Source of the DNA: Pedobacter montanisoli
Lineage (GTDB): Bacteria > Bacteroidota > Bacteroidia > Sphingobacteriales > Sphingobacteriaceae
Reading direction: 5' to 3'
Assembly: GCF_022809115.1 (NCBI RefSeq)
Contig: NZ_JALGBH010000001.1
Coordinates: 1,178,001-1,242,000 of the forward strand
DNA length: 64,000 nucleotides
Position 1 is the first letter of the stretch, and every line of letters starts with the position of its first letter. Position numbers and translations under genes: made by a program. This document shows positions 33,195 to 43,449 of the stretch, piece by piece. The notes beneath the pieces are model-generated. The model saw nothing but the letters and a program-made list of their open reading frames with translations. It did not search any database and was not told the origin of the DNA.

Positions 33195-35024
33195 ATGAAA
33201 AAGAGAAACCTCTGGATTATTACGGCTTTAATGACAATAGCCCTTTTGGGAGTATTTGTAATGCAATTGTTTTACATCAGAGAATCTTATTCCCTGAAAT
33301 TACAGTTGTTTGATCAGGATGTGAACCAGGTGCTTGCGTCGGTGGTAAACAACATACAAAAACGTAATGTGGTAAAGCATTTTGACGAAAGAGATCGGGT
33401 TTCGCAAAGAGAACACACTTCAAGGATAAGAAGCCAGACAGATTCTATTGTTGCTTTTAAAGTAAGATTCAAAGAAAATGAAGCTATCAGAAAATATAAA
33501 CAGCAACAACAATTGGTAGATTATCTGAATTTTCAGGATAGTGCAATCAGAGCCAATTATTTTTCACCTACCATTATTAGCGAAGAAACTTATAGAGCCT
33601 TTACCAATCCTAACCCGGGAAGTAACGGCCTTAAATACGAAGTTAAAGATATCAAGGACAGTAATGGTAATTTGGTTGACAGACGCATTATTACCAATAT
33701 TGCCAGTATAAGGCGTCTGCCTGGAATCAATAACCTGCCCGATACCATCAGATACATTGCCATTAATCCATCCAATTATTTACCTTATACAGTTTCACTG
33801 GCCAGTAAAGATCCAGAATTGGTTCGGAAATTTAAGGTTGAAGATGCCAAGGCAGAACGTAAATATCAAATGGAACTGGAACGCCTGTATGCAGATACTT
33901 TAAACATATATGAAACAACAAGCTATAACCTGGTGCAGGATGTAGCTAAAGAATTACAGAATAAAGATGTGCCTTTAGAGAACAGAGTGCCTAGTAAAGA
34001 TGATCTCGATACATTGATTAGAAAAGAACTCTTAAGCCGCAATATTAACCTGCCTTATAGCTTTTGGCTAACCCCTTCAAAAAATCAGGATAAGATCATT
34101 TACAGGAATGCTGTCAATAAAAATGACGAGCTTCTACCTAAAAATACCTATCAGAAGGTTGTTTTTGGTAATGATATTGCCATTGCCGACCCCGGAATGC
34201 TTTACTTGAGTTTCCCTTCTAAAAACAGCCTGATCTTAAGTAATATGTTTGTAACACTTGCATCATCAGCGAGTTTGTTATTGATATTAATCTTTATTTT
34301 TACTTATACCATCATGTCTATAGTAAGACAGAAAAAATTGTCTGAAATGAAAAATGATTTCATCAATAACATGACTCATGAATTTAAAACTCCGGTAGCT
34401 ACTATTATGATTGCAAGTGAGGCTTTGAAAGATCCTGATATTATTGGCGATAAGAACAGAGTTAACCGGTTGGCCAATGTTATTTATGATGAAAATGTGC
34501 GCTTAGGTAATCACATTGAACAGGTATTGAATGCAGCAAGAGCCGATAGGAAAGAAATTAAGTTTGATGTTAAGCCAGTTAAAATCAATGAATTGATTGC
34601 AGCTGTGGTAGATAGCATGAGCTTACAGCTACAAAAAAGAGATACTCAGCTTACTTTGCATCTGGATGCCATTACAGATGAACTGGAAGGCGATGAACTA
34701 CATTTATCAAACGTAATTTATAACCTGATAGATAACGCCATTAAATACAGTGTAAACGAACCTAAGATTACCATAGAGACTGCAAGCAGTTTTAGCCATA
34801 TCAATATAAAAATTACTGACGAAGGTATTGGGATGACCCGTGAGCAGACCAAACGTATATTTGACCAGTTTTACAGAGTACCAACCGGAAATTTACACAA
34901 TGTAAAGGGTTTTGGTTTGGGACTAAATTACGTGCAGGATATTATTACCCAAATGCATGGCAAAATTAAAGTAAACAGTGAAAAAGATAAGGGAACCACA
35001 TTTGAAATAATCCTTCCGATATAA
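33195..35024 (+). CDS. Two-component sensor histidine kinase (RprX-like)
   Basis: 609 aa, with membrane helices at ~5-27 and ~345-372 enclosing a ~315-residue periplasmic sensor domain. HisKA (His in NNMTHEFKTPVATIM), then HATPase with N box NLIDNAIKYS, DEGIGM, and GFGLGLNYVQDI. Autophosphorylates and hands phosphate to the response regulator whose gene starts 10 bp downstream. The pair resembles RprX/RprY of Bacteroides in size and layout; that link is inference. Confidence 0.9.
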   Translation: MKKRNLWIITALMTIALLGVFVMQLFYIRESYSLKLQLFDQDVNQVLASVVNNIQKRNVVKHFDERDRVSQREHTSRIRSQTDSIVAFKVRFKENEAIRKYKQQQQLVDYLNFQDSAIRANYFSPTIISEETYRAFTNPNPGSNGLKYEVKDIKDSNGNLVDRRIITNIASIRRLPGINNLPDTIRYIAINPSNYLPYTVSLASKDPELVRKFKVEDAKAERKYQMELERLYADTLNIYETTSYNLVQDVAKELQNKDVPLENRVPSKDDLDTLIRKELLSRNINLPYSFWLTPSKNQDKIIYRNAVNKNDELLPKNTYQKVVFGNDIAIADPGMLYLSFPSKNSLILSNMFVTLASSASLLLILIFIFTYTIMSIVRQKKLSEMKNDFINNMTHEFKTPVATIMIASEALKDPDIIGDKNRVNRLANVIYDENVRLGNHIEQVLNAARADRKEIKFDVKPVKINELIAAVVDSMSLQLQKRDTQLTLHLDAITDELEGDELHLSNVIYNLIDNAIKYSVNEPKITIETASSFSHINIKITDEGIGMTREQTKRIFDQFYRVPTGNLHNVKGFGLGLNYVQDIITQMHGKIKVNSEKDKGTTFEIILPI

Positions 35025-35034
35025 AAATAAAACC

Positions 35035-35730
35035 ATGAAACGAATACTATTAGTTGAAGATGATCCAAATTTAGGCCTGCTGCTGCAAGACTACCTACAG
35101 CTTAAGGGTAATTTTGAGGTAATTTTATGTACAGATGGAGAAGAAGGATTTAAAGCTTTTTCAAAACAGCATTTTGACCTCTGCATACTGGATGTGATGA
35201 TGCCTAAGAAAGATGGGTTTACCTTAGGTAAGGAGATCAGAAAGATTAATCAGCAGGTACCTATTATTTTTGCCACAGCTAAATCAATGATAGAAGATAA
35301 AGCTTCGGCATATGATTTAGGAGGTGATGATTACATTACCAAACCTTTCAGAATAGAAGAACTGCTTTTGAGGATCAATGCGCTTTTAAAACGTATAACC
35401 ACAACAGAAACTACTCCAGCAGAACCTGAGCCAACACAATTTGAAATTGGAAAATATATTTTTGATTATACTACACAGCAGATCAACTTTAACGGTACAC
35501 AACAAAAATTATCAACCAAAGAAGCAGAGTTATTGCGCTTGCTTTGCTTAAAAATGAATAGCGTTTTAACCCGTGAAGAGGCCCTGCTTAATATCTGGCA
35601 TGACGACAATTATTTTAACGGGCGCAGTATGGATGTTTTTTTAAGTAAGCTTCGTAAATACTTAAAAGAGGATCCTAAGGTAGAAATTATTAATGTACAT
35701 GGAAAAGGGTACAAGCTTATTGTAAGCTAA
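35035..35730 (+). CDS. OmpR-family response regulator (RprY-like)
   Basis: 231 aa. Receiver domain (~1-120) with acidic pocket ED (residues ~8-9), phospho-acceptor Asp in CILDVMMPKKDG and Lys in DDYITKPF; DNA-binding winged helix (~130-231) with TKEAELLRLLC and RSMDVFLSKLRKYL. Cognate to the kinase immediately upstream (10-bp spacing). Its regulon is unknown. Confidence 0.92.
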   Translation: MKRILLVEDDPNLGLLLQDYLQLKGNFEVILCTDGEEGFKAFSKQHFDLCILDVMMPKKDGFTLGKEIRKINQQVPIIFATAKSMIEDKASAYDLGGDDYITKPFRIEELLLRINALLKRITTTETTPAEPEPTQFEIGKYIFDYTTQQINFNGTQQKLSTKEAELLRLLCLKMNSVLTREEALLNIWHDDNYFNGRSMDVFLSKLRKYLKEDPKVEIINVHGKGYKLIVS

Positions 35731-35750
35731 TACCCTTTGTTTTGGTTCAC

Positions 35751-36533
35751 TTAAAGTGTAAACCATTTATAGTTTTCATTTGCTGTTTTTCCCCAACTTT
35801 TAAACGCTTCTTTTAAAATATCGTAGAGCTGTTTATGGTTTACAGCTTTACCTTTTGTAGGTGCTTTTAATTTATCATCTGTAATGGGCTGATCGTTTAC
35901 AGAAGTAGCAAACCAGGTTACATGCTCATAAGGTAAAGCTACACCTAAGATCATACCCGGTAAACCGCTAAAACCTTCAGGACCACCGCTTACAGCAATC
36001 TCATCGGTATAAAAGGCCACTACATAAACCGAATCCATAATCAATGCATTGGCTCTGCGGCAATTGTAGCCGGCAATATCTCTGAACTCATCGGTAATCT
36101 TCCAGTTTATTTTTCTTGTACTATCGTTAATGAGGTAATTTTGTTCATATACCTTTTTTAAAATGGTACTGGTACCCTCATTTACTTTAGTTAAGATGGT
36201 ATTATTTTGTTGAAACTGGATTAGGTCTAAGAAACCATTAGAGGCCACAGCATCCTCTATAGGTGTAAAAAGTGTTTTGTTGTTGGCAAATGTAAGTTTG
36301 CTTTTTTGAAGTTTAAACTGCGGATTGTTTTTCTGGTAATTCTCAACAAACGTTTTACTGAAAATGTTATCGCTGTTACCCCATAATTCCATTTGCTTTT
36401 TGATCAAAGCAAATGAATTTATTCTTTTCTCAAATTCAATGGTACCCTGTGTTACAAAACGTGTGTGCTGTGCATAGCTTTTATGCATGGCAACCAATAA
36501 TATGATGATAATGAAATTTTTTATCTTGTTCAT
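35751..36533 (-). CDS. GLPGLI-family exported protein
   Basis: 260 aa from the Met at 36533, four bases after the upstream gene ends; this start gives a signal peptide (IKNFIIIILLVAMHKSYA-Q). The family's name motif appears as FSGLPGMILGV. Bacteroidota-specific family of unknown function, often encoded directly behind an outer-membrane barrel of the type found here. Likely periplasmic or surface partner of that barrel and cotranscribed with it. Confidence 0.85.
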   Translation of the reverse strand: MNKIKNFIIIILLVAMHKSYAQHTRFVTQGTIEFEKRINSFALIKKQMELWGNSDNIFSKTFVENYQKNNPQFKLQKSKLTFANNKTLFTPIEDAVASNGFLDLIQFQQNNTILTKVNEGTSTILKKVYEQNYLINDSTRKINWKITDEFRDIAGYNCRRANALIMDSVYVVAFYTDEIAVSGGPEGFSGLPGMILGVALPYEHVTWFATSVNDQPITDDKLKAPTKGKAVNHKQLYDILKEAFKSWGKTANENYKWFTL

Positions 36534-36537
36534 GGCT

Positions 36538-39321
36538 CTAAGGTTTTTGAGGTGCACCACCACCCATTTTATTGAAATCCCAAACTAATGAGAACATGAA
36601 GTAGCGGTTAATGTTGTTCGATGTGGTTTGAGTTATACTGTTGGCATTGCTAAAACGGTCAAAACCACGATTCTGGTTAAAAATATCGTTAACGCTTAAT
36701 ACGAGTTTTAGGTTTTCTTGTTTAAAGAAAGCTTTGGTTAAACTGGCGTTCATAATAAATTGCTCAATGCTTTGGTCATATGTAGCCGATTTTGGTTCAT
36801 AAGAATAATCTCCATTGGTTCTTATACTTATTTTTTGAGGCAATTTGGCACTCATATCAAAATAGCCTGACGTACCCCAACCTTTATTGCTCATTTGTTT
36901 TTGTAATGAGGCTTCCTGTGCCCTATAACGCGGGCCGAAACTAAAATAATAATTGATTTTGTCTTTAAAAGATGACAATTCCAAACTTGGGCCATAACTT
37001 GTACTGGTAGAAGTGTTCATCTCGCCGTTAACGTAGTTGTAATTTTTAGAATTGTTAAAATTCAAATTAATCCCCCCACTCATTCCATTTAAAACAGGAA
37101 TTTTTCTATTATATCCTAGATATGCATAACCAGAAAAAGGTGTTTTTTCATGCAGATTTGCAGATCTATAAATAGTTACACCCTTACCATCGGTGGTATT
37201 ATTGCTTACAATAGGATTATTGGTAAAACGGTAGTTGGCATTAAAATAAAAACTCTCGCTTGAAATAACTTTATAAGTTCTGTAATTAAGTCGTATGTTA
37301 CTGCTGTAAGAAGGTTTCAGGTCTGGGTTCCCTTCTGGAATATTTAACGGATCGTCATTGGTTTTTACGGGTTGTAGCTGTGCTACACTTGGCTGGGTAG
37401 TATTTCCATTATAGCCAATTGAAAACGATCTCTGAGCAGAGAATTTATAGGTATAAGAGGCCTGTGGTAACCAGTTAATAAAATTGCGGTCAAACTTTTG
37501 ATTGGTTAAATGCTCTAGCTGATTAAAACTGGCAAAATTGGTTTTATTACCAAAATTAAGTACCGTTTTACCTTTAACATAATTAAATACAGCTCCTACC
37601 TGGTGCGTAAGCTGATCTGATTCAAAGTAATTGCTGTATTCACCATTTAGCTGGTCATAAACACCGGGAACAGATGCATCATAAGTTCTTTTATCGGCTT
37701 TGCCATTTATAAAAGTAAGCCCGTAGTTAGCTACCAGAGTAAAGAATTTACTCAATGGTTCATTATAAGTGAAGTTTGTACTTATTTTAAAAGTCGAAAG
37801 ATTATTGTCTTTTAACTGATCTATAGCTTCTGTTTTGTAGTTAACCTCCTTCTCATTAAAAAACTTGTTTAAAGAGTTGATATAACCATCACTATTGCTC
37901 TGGTTATAAGATTGGCTTAAATTGAGAGAATAATTCCTGCCAGGTTTTTTGAATTTTTTAGCATATAAGGCGTTTAAATTAAAAGCCTGTTGTTTACTTT
38001 TATCATCATTGGTACGCCCTGAAGTATTTACAAGCGTATTATCACCTCGTTTTGTAACGGAATTATAAGAACTGTTCTTGGTCATAGTGCTAAGGCTTCC
38101 GTCTATAGTAACTTTTAAATTAGAGGTTGTATCAATTTTAATCGTATAGGTACCGTCAACTTTTTGTTTAAACGATTTGCTGTTGGTTAACTCTCTACTA
38201 TTAGAGTTAAAAATGCCATCAGGCAGATTGTTTTGGTTTAAAGTATTTTTATCAAGAAATACATTCATATTACCTAACTTATAATTGGTATTGATGCCTT
38301 GCTTATCATCGTTCCATTTATTTTCATAATGGAAACCCCCATTTGTCGATTTAGGTAAACCTTCGCCCCAGAACTGACTGCCAATATCGTCAGTTGAGTA
38401 CATAATCATACCACCATCACTTGTCATTTCCATATTGCCAGACATGCTGCCGTATTTACCTGCATCTTCCCATCCCAAGCCTGTTCTGTTAGTGTTACTT
38501 GAGGTTACATAAGCAGCAACCTTCTCTTTGTTCTTAAACTTATTGAACATGCCTTGCAATACATAAAAATCCTGTGTGGCATAACCAGCCTCAGCTTTTC
38601 CGAAATACCCTTGTTTTTTATCTTCTTTCAGTACAATATTGAGGGTTTGCTTTTTCTGTCCATCATCAACACCGGTAAATGCAGCCTGATCGCTGCTTTT
38701 TTCAAAAAGCTGTACTTTATCAACCATATCTGCCCGTAGGTTTTTGGTAACCAAAGTAGGGTCGTCGCCAAAAAACTCTTCACCATCTACCAGAACTTTT
38801 TCCACAGCTTTGCCTTGCGCTGTAATCTTACCGTTTGCATCAACCTGTAAGCCGGGAAATTTCTTTAGCAGATCCTCTACCTTATCATTGGGTTGTATGG
38901 TATAAGCTGCGGCATTAAACTCGGTGGTATCGCCTTTAATTTTGATGGCAGTAGCCTGTCCTTTGATAATTACCTCATTTAAAAGCTTAGATTTTAATTT
39001 CATATCTATGCTTTTCAGATCAATGTGGTTTTGCTCGTTGCTTAAGGTAAAGGGATTAACATAATCAACATATTCAGGGTAGGTGAGTAAGAGAATAAAA
39101 TTCCCATGTTTTAAATTGTTCAACGCAAAACTACCGTCAGCAGCAGCTCGGGTAAATTTGTAAAGCGTAGAATCCTTAGCATTTAAAATACTAATAGTTG
39201 CATTGGTGAGTTTCACTTTTGCGGCAACATCTTCAACTATTCCCTTTATAGAATTGTTCTGTCCGCGGGCAGTTATGCCTATTATTAAATAACAGCATAA
39301 CAGCAAAAGAGCTTTCTTCAT
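36538..39321 (-). CDS. Outer-membrane beta-barrel protein with carboxypeptidase-like regulatory domain (TonB-receptor-like)
   Basis: 927 aa: signal peptide (KKALLLLCCYLIIGITARG), carboxypeptidase-regulatory-like domain (~25-110, SIKGIVEDVAAKVKLTNATI), plug-like domain (~120-230, VEDLLKKFPGLQVDANGKI, VEKVLVDGEEFFGDDP) and a long C-terminal barrel of alternating strands ending ...FSLVWDF followed by a proline/glycine tail. Belongs to the outer membrane beta-barrel family 3 rather than classic SusC. No TonB box or SusD neighbour is seen. Probably forms a functional pair with the GLPGLI protein downstream. Confidence 0.85.
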   Translation of the reverse strand: MKKALLLLCCYLIIGITARGQNNSIKGIVEDVAAKVKLTNATISILNAKDSTLYKFTRAAADGSFALNNLKHGNFILLLTYPEYVDYVNPFTLSNEQNHIDLKSIDMKLKSKLLNEVIIKGQATAIKIKGDTTEFNAAAYTIQPNDKVEDLLKKFPGLQVDANGKITAQGKAVEKVLVDGEEFFGDDPTLVTKNLRADMVDKVQLFEKSSDQAAFTGVDDGQKKQTLNIVLKEDKKQGYFGKAEAGYATQDFYVLQGMFNKFKNKEKVAAYVTSSNTNRTGLGWEDAGKYGSMSGNMEMTSDGGMIMYSTDDIGSQFWGEGLPKSTNGGFHYENKWNDDKQGINTNYKLGNMNVFLDKNTLNQNNLPDGIFNSNSRELTNSKSFKQKVDGTYTIKIDTTSNLKVTIDGSLSTMTKNSSYNSVTKRGDNTLVNTSGRTNDDKSKQQAFNLNALYAKKFKKPGRNYSLNLSQSYNQSNSDGYINSLNKFFNEKEVNYKTEAIDQLKDNNLSTFKISTNFTYNEPLSKFFTLVANYGLTFINGKADKRTYDASVPGVYDQLNGEYSNYFESDQLTHQVGAVFNYVKGKTVLNFGNKTNFASFNQLEHLTNQKFDRNFINWLPQASYTYKFSAQRSFSIGYNGNTTQPSVAQLQPVKTNDDPLNIPEGNPDLKPSYSSNIRLNYRTYKVISSESFYFNANYRFTNNPIVSNNTTDGKGVTIYRSANLHEKTPFSGYAYLGYNRKIPVLNGMSGGINLNFNNSKNYNYVNGEMNTSTSTSYGPSLELSSFKDKINYYFSFGPRYRAQEASLQKQMSNKGWGTSGYFDMSAKLPQKISIRTNGDYSYEPKSATYDQSIEQFIMNASLTKAFFKQENLKLVLSVNDIFNQNRGFDRFSNANSITQTTSNNINRYFMFSLVWDFNKMGGGAPQKP

Positions 39322-39598
39322 ATCTGGCTGGTTTGATTTGGGAGTTAAATTAAAACTAAAATCTTAGTTTTAAAAGTAGAATTTTAAGATTTAACATTTT
39401 GTAACATTATTTAACACTTGTATGATAATTAATTGGGCGGTATTTTACTGAGCATATATCATTAAAAGGGGGTATTATTAAGTATTATAATTTTAAATTT
39501 GCTCCAGATTAGCAAGTAACAATTATGATAGTCAAACTTTTATAGATAGGTTTGGCCTTTCAGTTTACCTGACCCAGCTTAAGAAAAATTAGTTTTTA

Positions 39599-41884
39599 AT
39601 GATAGAAGATTTATCACTTGCACCTGCAGAGATCGCGGCAAAATTTATTAACCAAACGCATCGTCATGTTTTTTTAACAGGTAAGGCTGGTACAGGAAAA
39701 ACTACTTTCTTAAAAGAAATTATTGCTAAAACGCATAAGAAAACCATTATTGTAGCACCTACAGGCATTGCGGCTATTAATGCGGGAGGTGTAACGATAC
39801 ACTCATTATTCCAGCTTCCTTTTGGTACTTTTATACCTCGTATTCTTACTGAGAATCAATTTGCAGGACAGCATTACCATAATCCTCAAACTTTGGTAAA
39901 GCATTTAGGGATGAATGCTGTAAAAAGGCGGATGCTGTTGGATTTAGAGTTACTGATCATAGATGAGGTAAGTATGTTGCGTGCCGATTTGTTAGATGCC
40001 ATAGATTTTGTATTGAGATTTGTGCGCAGAAATAATGCAGGTTTTGGAGGTGTGCAACTCCTGTTTATAGGTGATTTACATCAGCTACCTCCTGTGGTAA
40101 AAAGTACGGAATGGAATCTTTTAAGCTCATGTTATAGCAGTGCTTTCTTTTTTGATGCACTGGCATTAAGGAACCAGCCTCCGGTTTACATTGAACTTGA
40201 AAAAATATACCGTCAGGATGATAACACTTTCATCAGCTTATTGAACAACCTACGCAATAATAAAACTAACGAAGCAGATATTGCTTTGCTGGAGCAATAT
40301 TATAAGGCTGATTTCGAGCCTTCATTAAAAGATAATTACATTACCTTAACTACGCATAATCATAAAGCTGATGGCTTGAACAAAAGCAATCTGGAGAAAC
40401 TAAAATCTAAATCTTTTTTTTACAAGGCTCATATTGAGGGTGATTTTCCTGAAAATGCTTTCCCGGCCGAAGGCACTTTAGAATTAAAAGTAGGAGCGCA
40501 GGTCATGTTTATCAAAAACGACCCGCGGGGAGAGCAGCGGTTTTTTAATGGTAAGCTGGCTGTTGTAACCCATTTAAGCAATTCGTTTATAGAAGTACAG
40601 CCTGATGGTGAAGCAGAAACATTGGTATTGGAGCAATATAGTTGGAAAAATATCAAGTACACCACTAATAAAACAACCAACGAGATTGAAGAAGATGTCA
40701 TCGGAACTTTTACCCAGTTTCCTCTTAAGCTAGCTTGGGCAATAACCGTACATAAAAGCCAAGGATTAACTTTTGATAAAGCCATTATAGATATTGGGGA
40801 TGCTTTTGCTCCGGGACAGATTTACGTGGCTTTATCGCGATTACGTTCATTAAATGGTTTGGTGCTTACTTCTTTAATGGGCAACAGGGTAATAAGGGCA
40901 GATCAGAATGTTACTTATTTTTCTCGGCTTAAAGAGCAACAGGGCGATTTGCAGACACAGATCAAAAAAGAGAGAGGGCTTTATATCAGGCATATCCTGA
41001 TCAATAGTTTTGACTTTACTCATCTGGATATATATACATATGAGCATGCTTTCAGTTACTCAAAAGATGAAAAAAGATCGGTTAAACAACACTATGCAAA
41101 ATGGGCAGAACAATTGCAAACAGATATCAAAGCGCTCAAGGTAAATGCCGATAAGTTTTTAAAGCAGATAGAAAGAATATTTGCCACAGAAAATACTGAA
41201 CAATTAAATATATTAAGCGAAAGGATAGAAGCTGCGACCCAATATTTTAACCCTTTGTTGCAACAATATAGCCGTTCTGTTTTTGATACCATAGAGGAAA
41301 TTAAGCAGCAAAAGCAAACCAAGACTTATCATCGAGAATTGTTGGATTTGGAGGCGATGATTTACGAGCAATACAAGAGGATTGCCAAAGCGGGATTATT
41401 GTTGCGGGCTGCTGTTAATAATATAGAATTAGACAAAGAAGCCTTTGCTTCTCTGAATGAAAATCCTGAACGGGAAGCACAAATCCTAAGAGCTTATACT
41501 TTAGCCAATGACGAAGAGCTTACAGAAGAAACTTATTTTAGCAAACCTAAAAAGGTTAAAAAAGCCCAGAAGGTAAAAGAACCTAAAGAAGATACCAAAG
41601 CCATTACGTTAAGGTTATTTAAAGAAGGAAAAACGCCAACGGAAATAGCACAGGAAAGGAAAATGGCCAAAGCCACTATTGAAGGGCATTTGGCGTATTT
41701 TGTAGCTCAGCAAATCATCAATGCCAAAGAAGTTATAGCTCCGAAAAAACTAGAAGAAATTCTACACGTCATTAGGGAACATAAGACTATAAAGTTGGGA
41801 GAACTGAAAGAAATTCTGCCTAAAAATATAGATTATGCCGAAATCAAAATAGGTATAGCCGCTTATCTTGCAGAAGGAGAGTAA
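39599..41884 (+). CDS. PIF1-like superfamily 1 helicase with C-terminal helix-turn-helix domain
   Basis: 761 aa. AAA/RecD2-like ATPase core in the first ~440 residues: Walker A FLTGKAGTGKTT, IIDEVSML (Walker B), VQLLFIGDLHQLPPV, and the C-terminal helicase motifs WAITVHKSQGLTFDKAIID and YVALSRLRSL. After a charged linker the last ~120 residues contain TEIAQERKMAKATIEGHLAY, a winged-helix-like HTH of the type at the C-terminus of RecQ/WRN helicases. Likely 5'-3' DNA helicase in replication or repair. Monocistronic. The 277-bp upstream spacer shows no gene or clear repeat. Confidence 0.87.
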   Translation: MIEDLSLAPAEIAAKFINQTHRHVFLTGKAGTGKTTFLKEIIAKTHKKTIIVAPTGIAAINAGGVTIHSLFQLPFGTFIPRILTENQFAGQHYHNPQTLVKHLGMNAVKRRMLLDLELLIIDEVSMLRADLLDAIDFVLRFVRRNNAGFGGVQLLFIGDLHQLPPVVKSTEWNLLSSCYSSAFFFDALALRNQPPVYIELEKIYRQDDNTFISLLNNLRNNKTNEADIALLEQYYKADFEPSLKDNYITLTTHNHKADGLNKSNLEKLKSKSFFYKAHIEGDFPENAFPAEGTLELKVGAQVMFIKNDPRGEQRFFNGKLAVVTHLSNSFIEVQPDGEAETLVLEQYSWKNIKYTTNKTTNEIEEDVIGTFTQFPLKLAWAITVHKSQGLTFDKAIIDIGDAFAPGQIYVALSRLRSLNGLVLTSLMGNRVIRADQNVTYFSRLKEQQGDLQTQIKKERGLYIRHILINSFDFTHLDIYTYEHAFSYSKDEKRSVKQHYAKWAEQLQTDIKALKVNADKFLKQIERIFATENTEQLNILSERIEAATQYFNPLLQQYSRSVFDTIEEIKQQKQTKTYHRELLDLEAMIYEQYKRIAKAGLLLRAAVNNIELDKEAFASLNENPEREAQILRAYTLANDEELTEETYFSKPKKVKKAQKVKEPKEDTKAITLRLFKEGKTPTEIAQERKMAKATIEGHLAYFVAQQIINAKEVIAPKKLEEILHVIREHKTIKLGELKEILPKNIDYAEIKIGIAAYLAEGE

Positions 41885-41887
41885 AAG

Positions 41888-42012
41888 AAAAAGGCTATTT
41901 AAAATAACTGTCACATTGCTTCCCGAAGTATCAGGACAAGTTGTCGAAATGCATTTTTAGAGAGGCTTCGACAAGCTCAGCCTGACAGTGTTGTTGCTTT
42001 AAACAGCCTTTT
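41888..42012. repeat. Palindromic repeat element nested inside a terminator stem (copy 2)
   Basis: Outer arms AAAAGGCTATTTAAA and TTTAAACAGCCTTTT (15 bp, one mismatch) lie between convergent helicase and efflux genes. Inside is ACTGTCA...GTTGTCGAA on the left and TTCGACAAGCTCAGCCTGACAGT on the right, the same core as in copy 1. The left arm is interrupted by about 21 bases containing the small palindrome TCCCGAAGTATCAGGA. No ORF. Confidence 0.8.
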
Positions 42013-42029
42013 ATATTAAGCTTAGCAAA

Positions 42030-43433
42030 TTATTTCCATCCACCGCCCAGCGCACGGTACAAGTTAACCACAGCTTGCAATTTTTGCAACTTGTCGTTAA
42101 CAGCACTTAGCTGTGCATTTAATAAACTTTGCTCCGAAGTTAACACATCGGTATAATTGGTAGCCGAACTATATTTTAACAATTCTTCTGTAAACTCAAC
42201 CGCTTTTTGTAAAGAAGCAATTTGCTTTGCTCTTGAAGTTTCTTTTTCTATTGCAGTTTGGTAGGCATATAATGCGTTTGAAACTTCGCCTCCGGCTGTT
42301 AAGATCGTTTTCTTAAAATCGTTGAACGCAATTTGCTGGTTCGCTTTAGCGGTTTCTAAGCGGACTTTATTTTGTCCGCGGTTAAAAATGGGCTGAGTTA
42401 ATCCACCTACAATGTTATAGAAGATAGAATTATCAAACAAGTTTTGAAGCTTTAAACTGGATAAACCACCATTAGCCGTTAAAGTTAATGAAGGATAGAA
42501 ATAAGTTTTGGCCACATTGGTGTTTTCAAAAGCCGATCTGAAAGCAAACTCTGCTTGTTGTACATCCGGACGATTTTTGAGCAATAAGCTCGGCACTCCG
42601 GTGTTCAAATTGGTATAAACTTGTTGGTTGTCTATGTTACTGCGTTGAATTTGTCCGGCAGGTCTGTTCAATAAAATACTTAAAGCATTTTCGGTTTCTC
42701 TGATGCTTCTTTTCAAATCAGGGATGCTCACCTCGGCTGCATATTTATTGGCTTCGCTTTGCACTACTGCCGCACCATTTACTATACCGGCTTCTTTTAA
42801 AGATTTAATGGTTTCAACACTTTTTTCTCTAACTCTTAAAGTTTGCTCAGTAATCTTTAACTGCTGGTCTAATGCAATTAAGCTATAATAAGCATTGGCT
42901 ATATTACTGATCAGCTGGGTTTGAACCACTCTTTTTGCCGCATCTGTTTGTAGAAAAGAAGCTAAAGCAGAACGCTTGCTGCTTGCCAGTTTACCCCATA
43001 CATCTAATTCCCATGCAGCACTTAGTTGCACCTTGTAAAGTTGGGTTTCAGTATTGATATTTACGCCCGAAGGAAAGTTTAAAGCTGCAGAAGACTGTTT
43101 ATTATCTGCAACAGAAACATCGGCCGTTAAAGTAGGCAAAAATGCTAATTTGCTTCCTGTTAAATTGGCCTGCGCTATTCGCATACGTTCTATAGCACTT
43201 TTCAGGTCAAGATTGTTACTTAAACCTTCCTGTATTAAAGCTCTCAAGGCCTCATCTTTAAAAAGGACTGAAGGCTGCAAATCGGCAATGCTGGTACTAT
43301 CTGTACTACTTATACCTCTGTACAGGTTTTCTGTTTTGAGCTCGGGTTGTTTATATTTTTGTGTAACGCAAGATGCAAAGCTTAAAGCAATGAAACCTGC
43401 CACAAAAATGAATATGTTCTTATTGTTGTTCAT
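42030..43433 (-). CDS. Outer-membrane efflux lipoprotein of RND pump (NodT/OprM family)
   Basis: 467 aa from Met at 43433, chosen because it places a lipobox (ALSFASC) after a typical signal; the longer frame overlaps the permease gene. Two outer-membrane-factor repeats with long helices (NLDLKSAIERMRIAQANLTG, NYTDVLTSEQSLLNAQLSA). Forms the trimeric tunnel of the tripartite pump. Last gene of an adaptor-permease-tunnel operon on the minus strand. Confidence 0.92.
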   Translation of the reverse strand: MNNNKNIFIFVAGFIALSFASCVTQKYKQPELKTENLYRGISSTDSTSIADLQPSVLFKDEALRALIQEGLSNNLDLKSAIERMRIAQANLTGSKLAFLPTLTADVSVADNKQSSAALNFPSGVNINTETQLYKVQLSAAWELDVWGKLASSKRSALASFLQTDAAKRVVQTQLISNIANAYYSLIALDQQLKITEQTLRVREKSVETIKSLKEAGIVNGAAVVQSEANKYAAEVSIPDLKRSIRETENALSILLNRPAGQIQRSNIDNQQVYTNLNTGVPSLLLKNRPDVQQAEFAFRSAFENTNVAKTYFYPSLTLTANGGLSSLKLQNLFDNSIFYNIVGGLTQPIFNRGQNKVRLETAKANQQIAFNDFKKTILTAGGEVSNALYAYQTAIEKETSRAKQIASLQKAVEFTEELLKYSSATNYTDVLTSEQSLLNAQLSAVNDKLQKLQAVVNLYRALGGGWK

Positions 43434-43449
43434 TTCTAAAGACTGTTTT

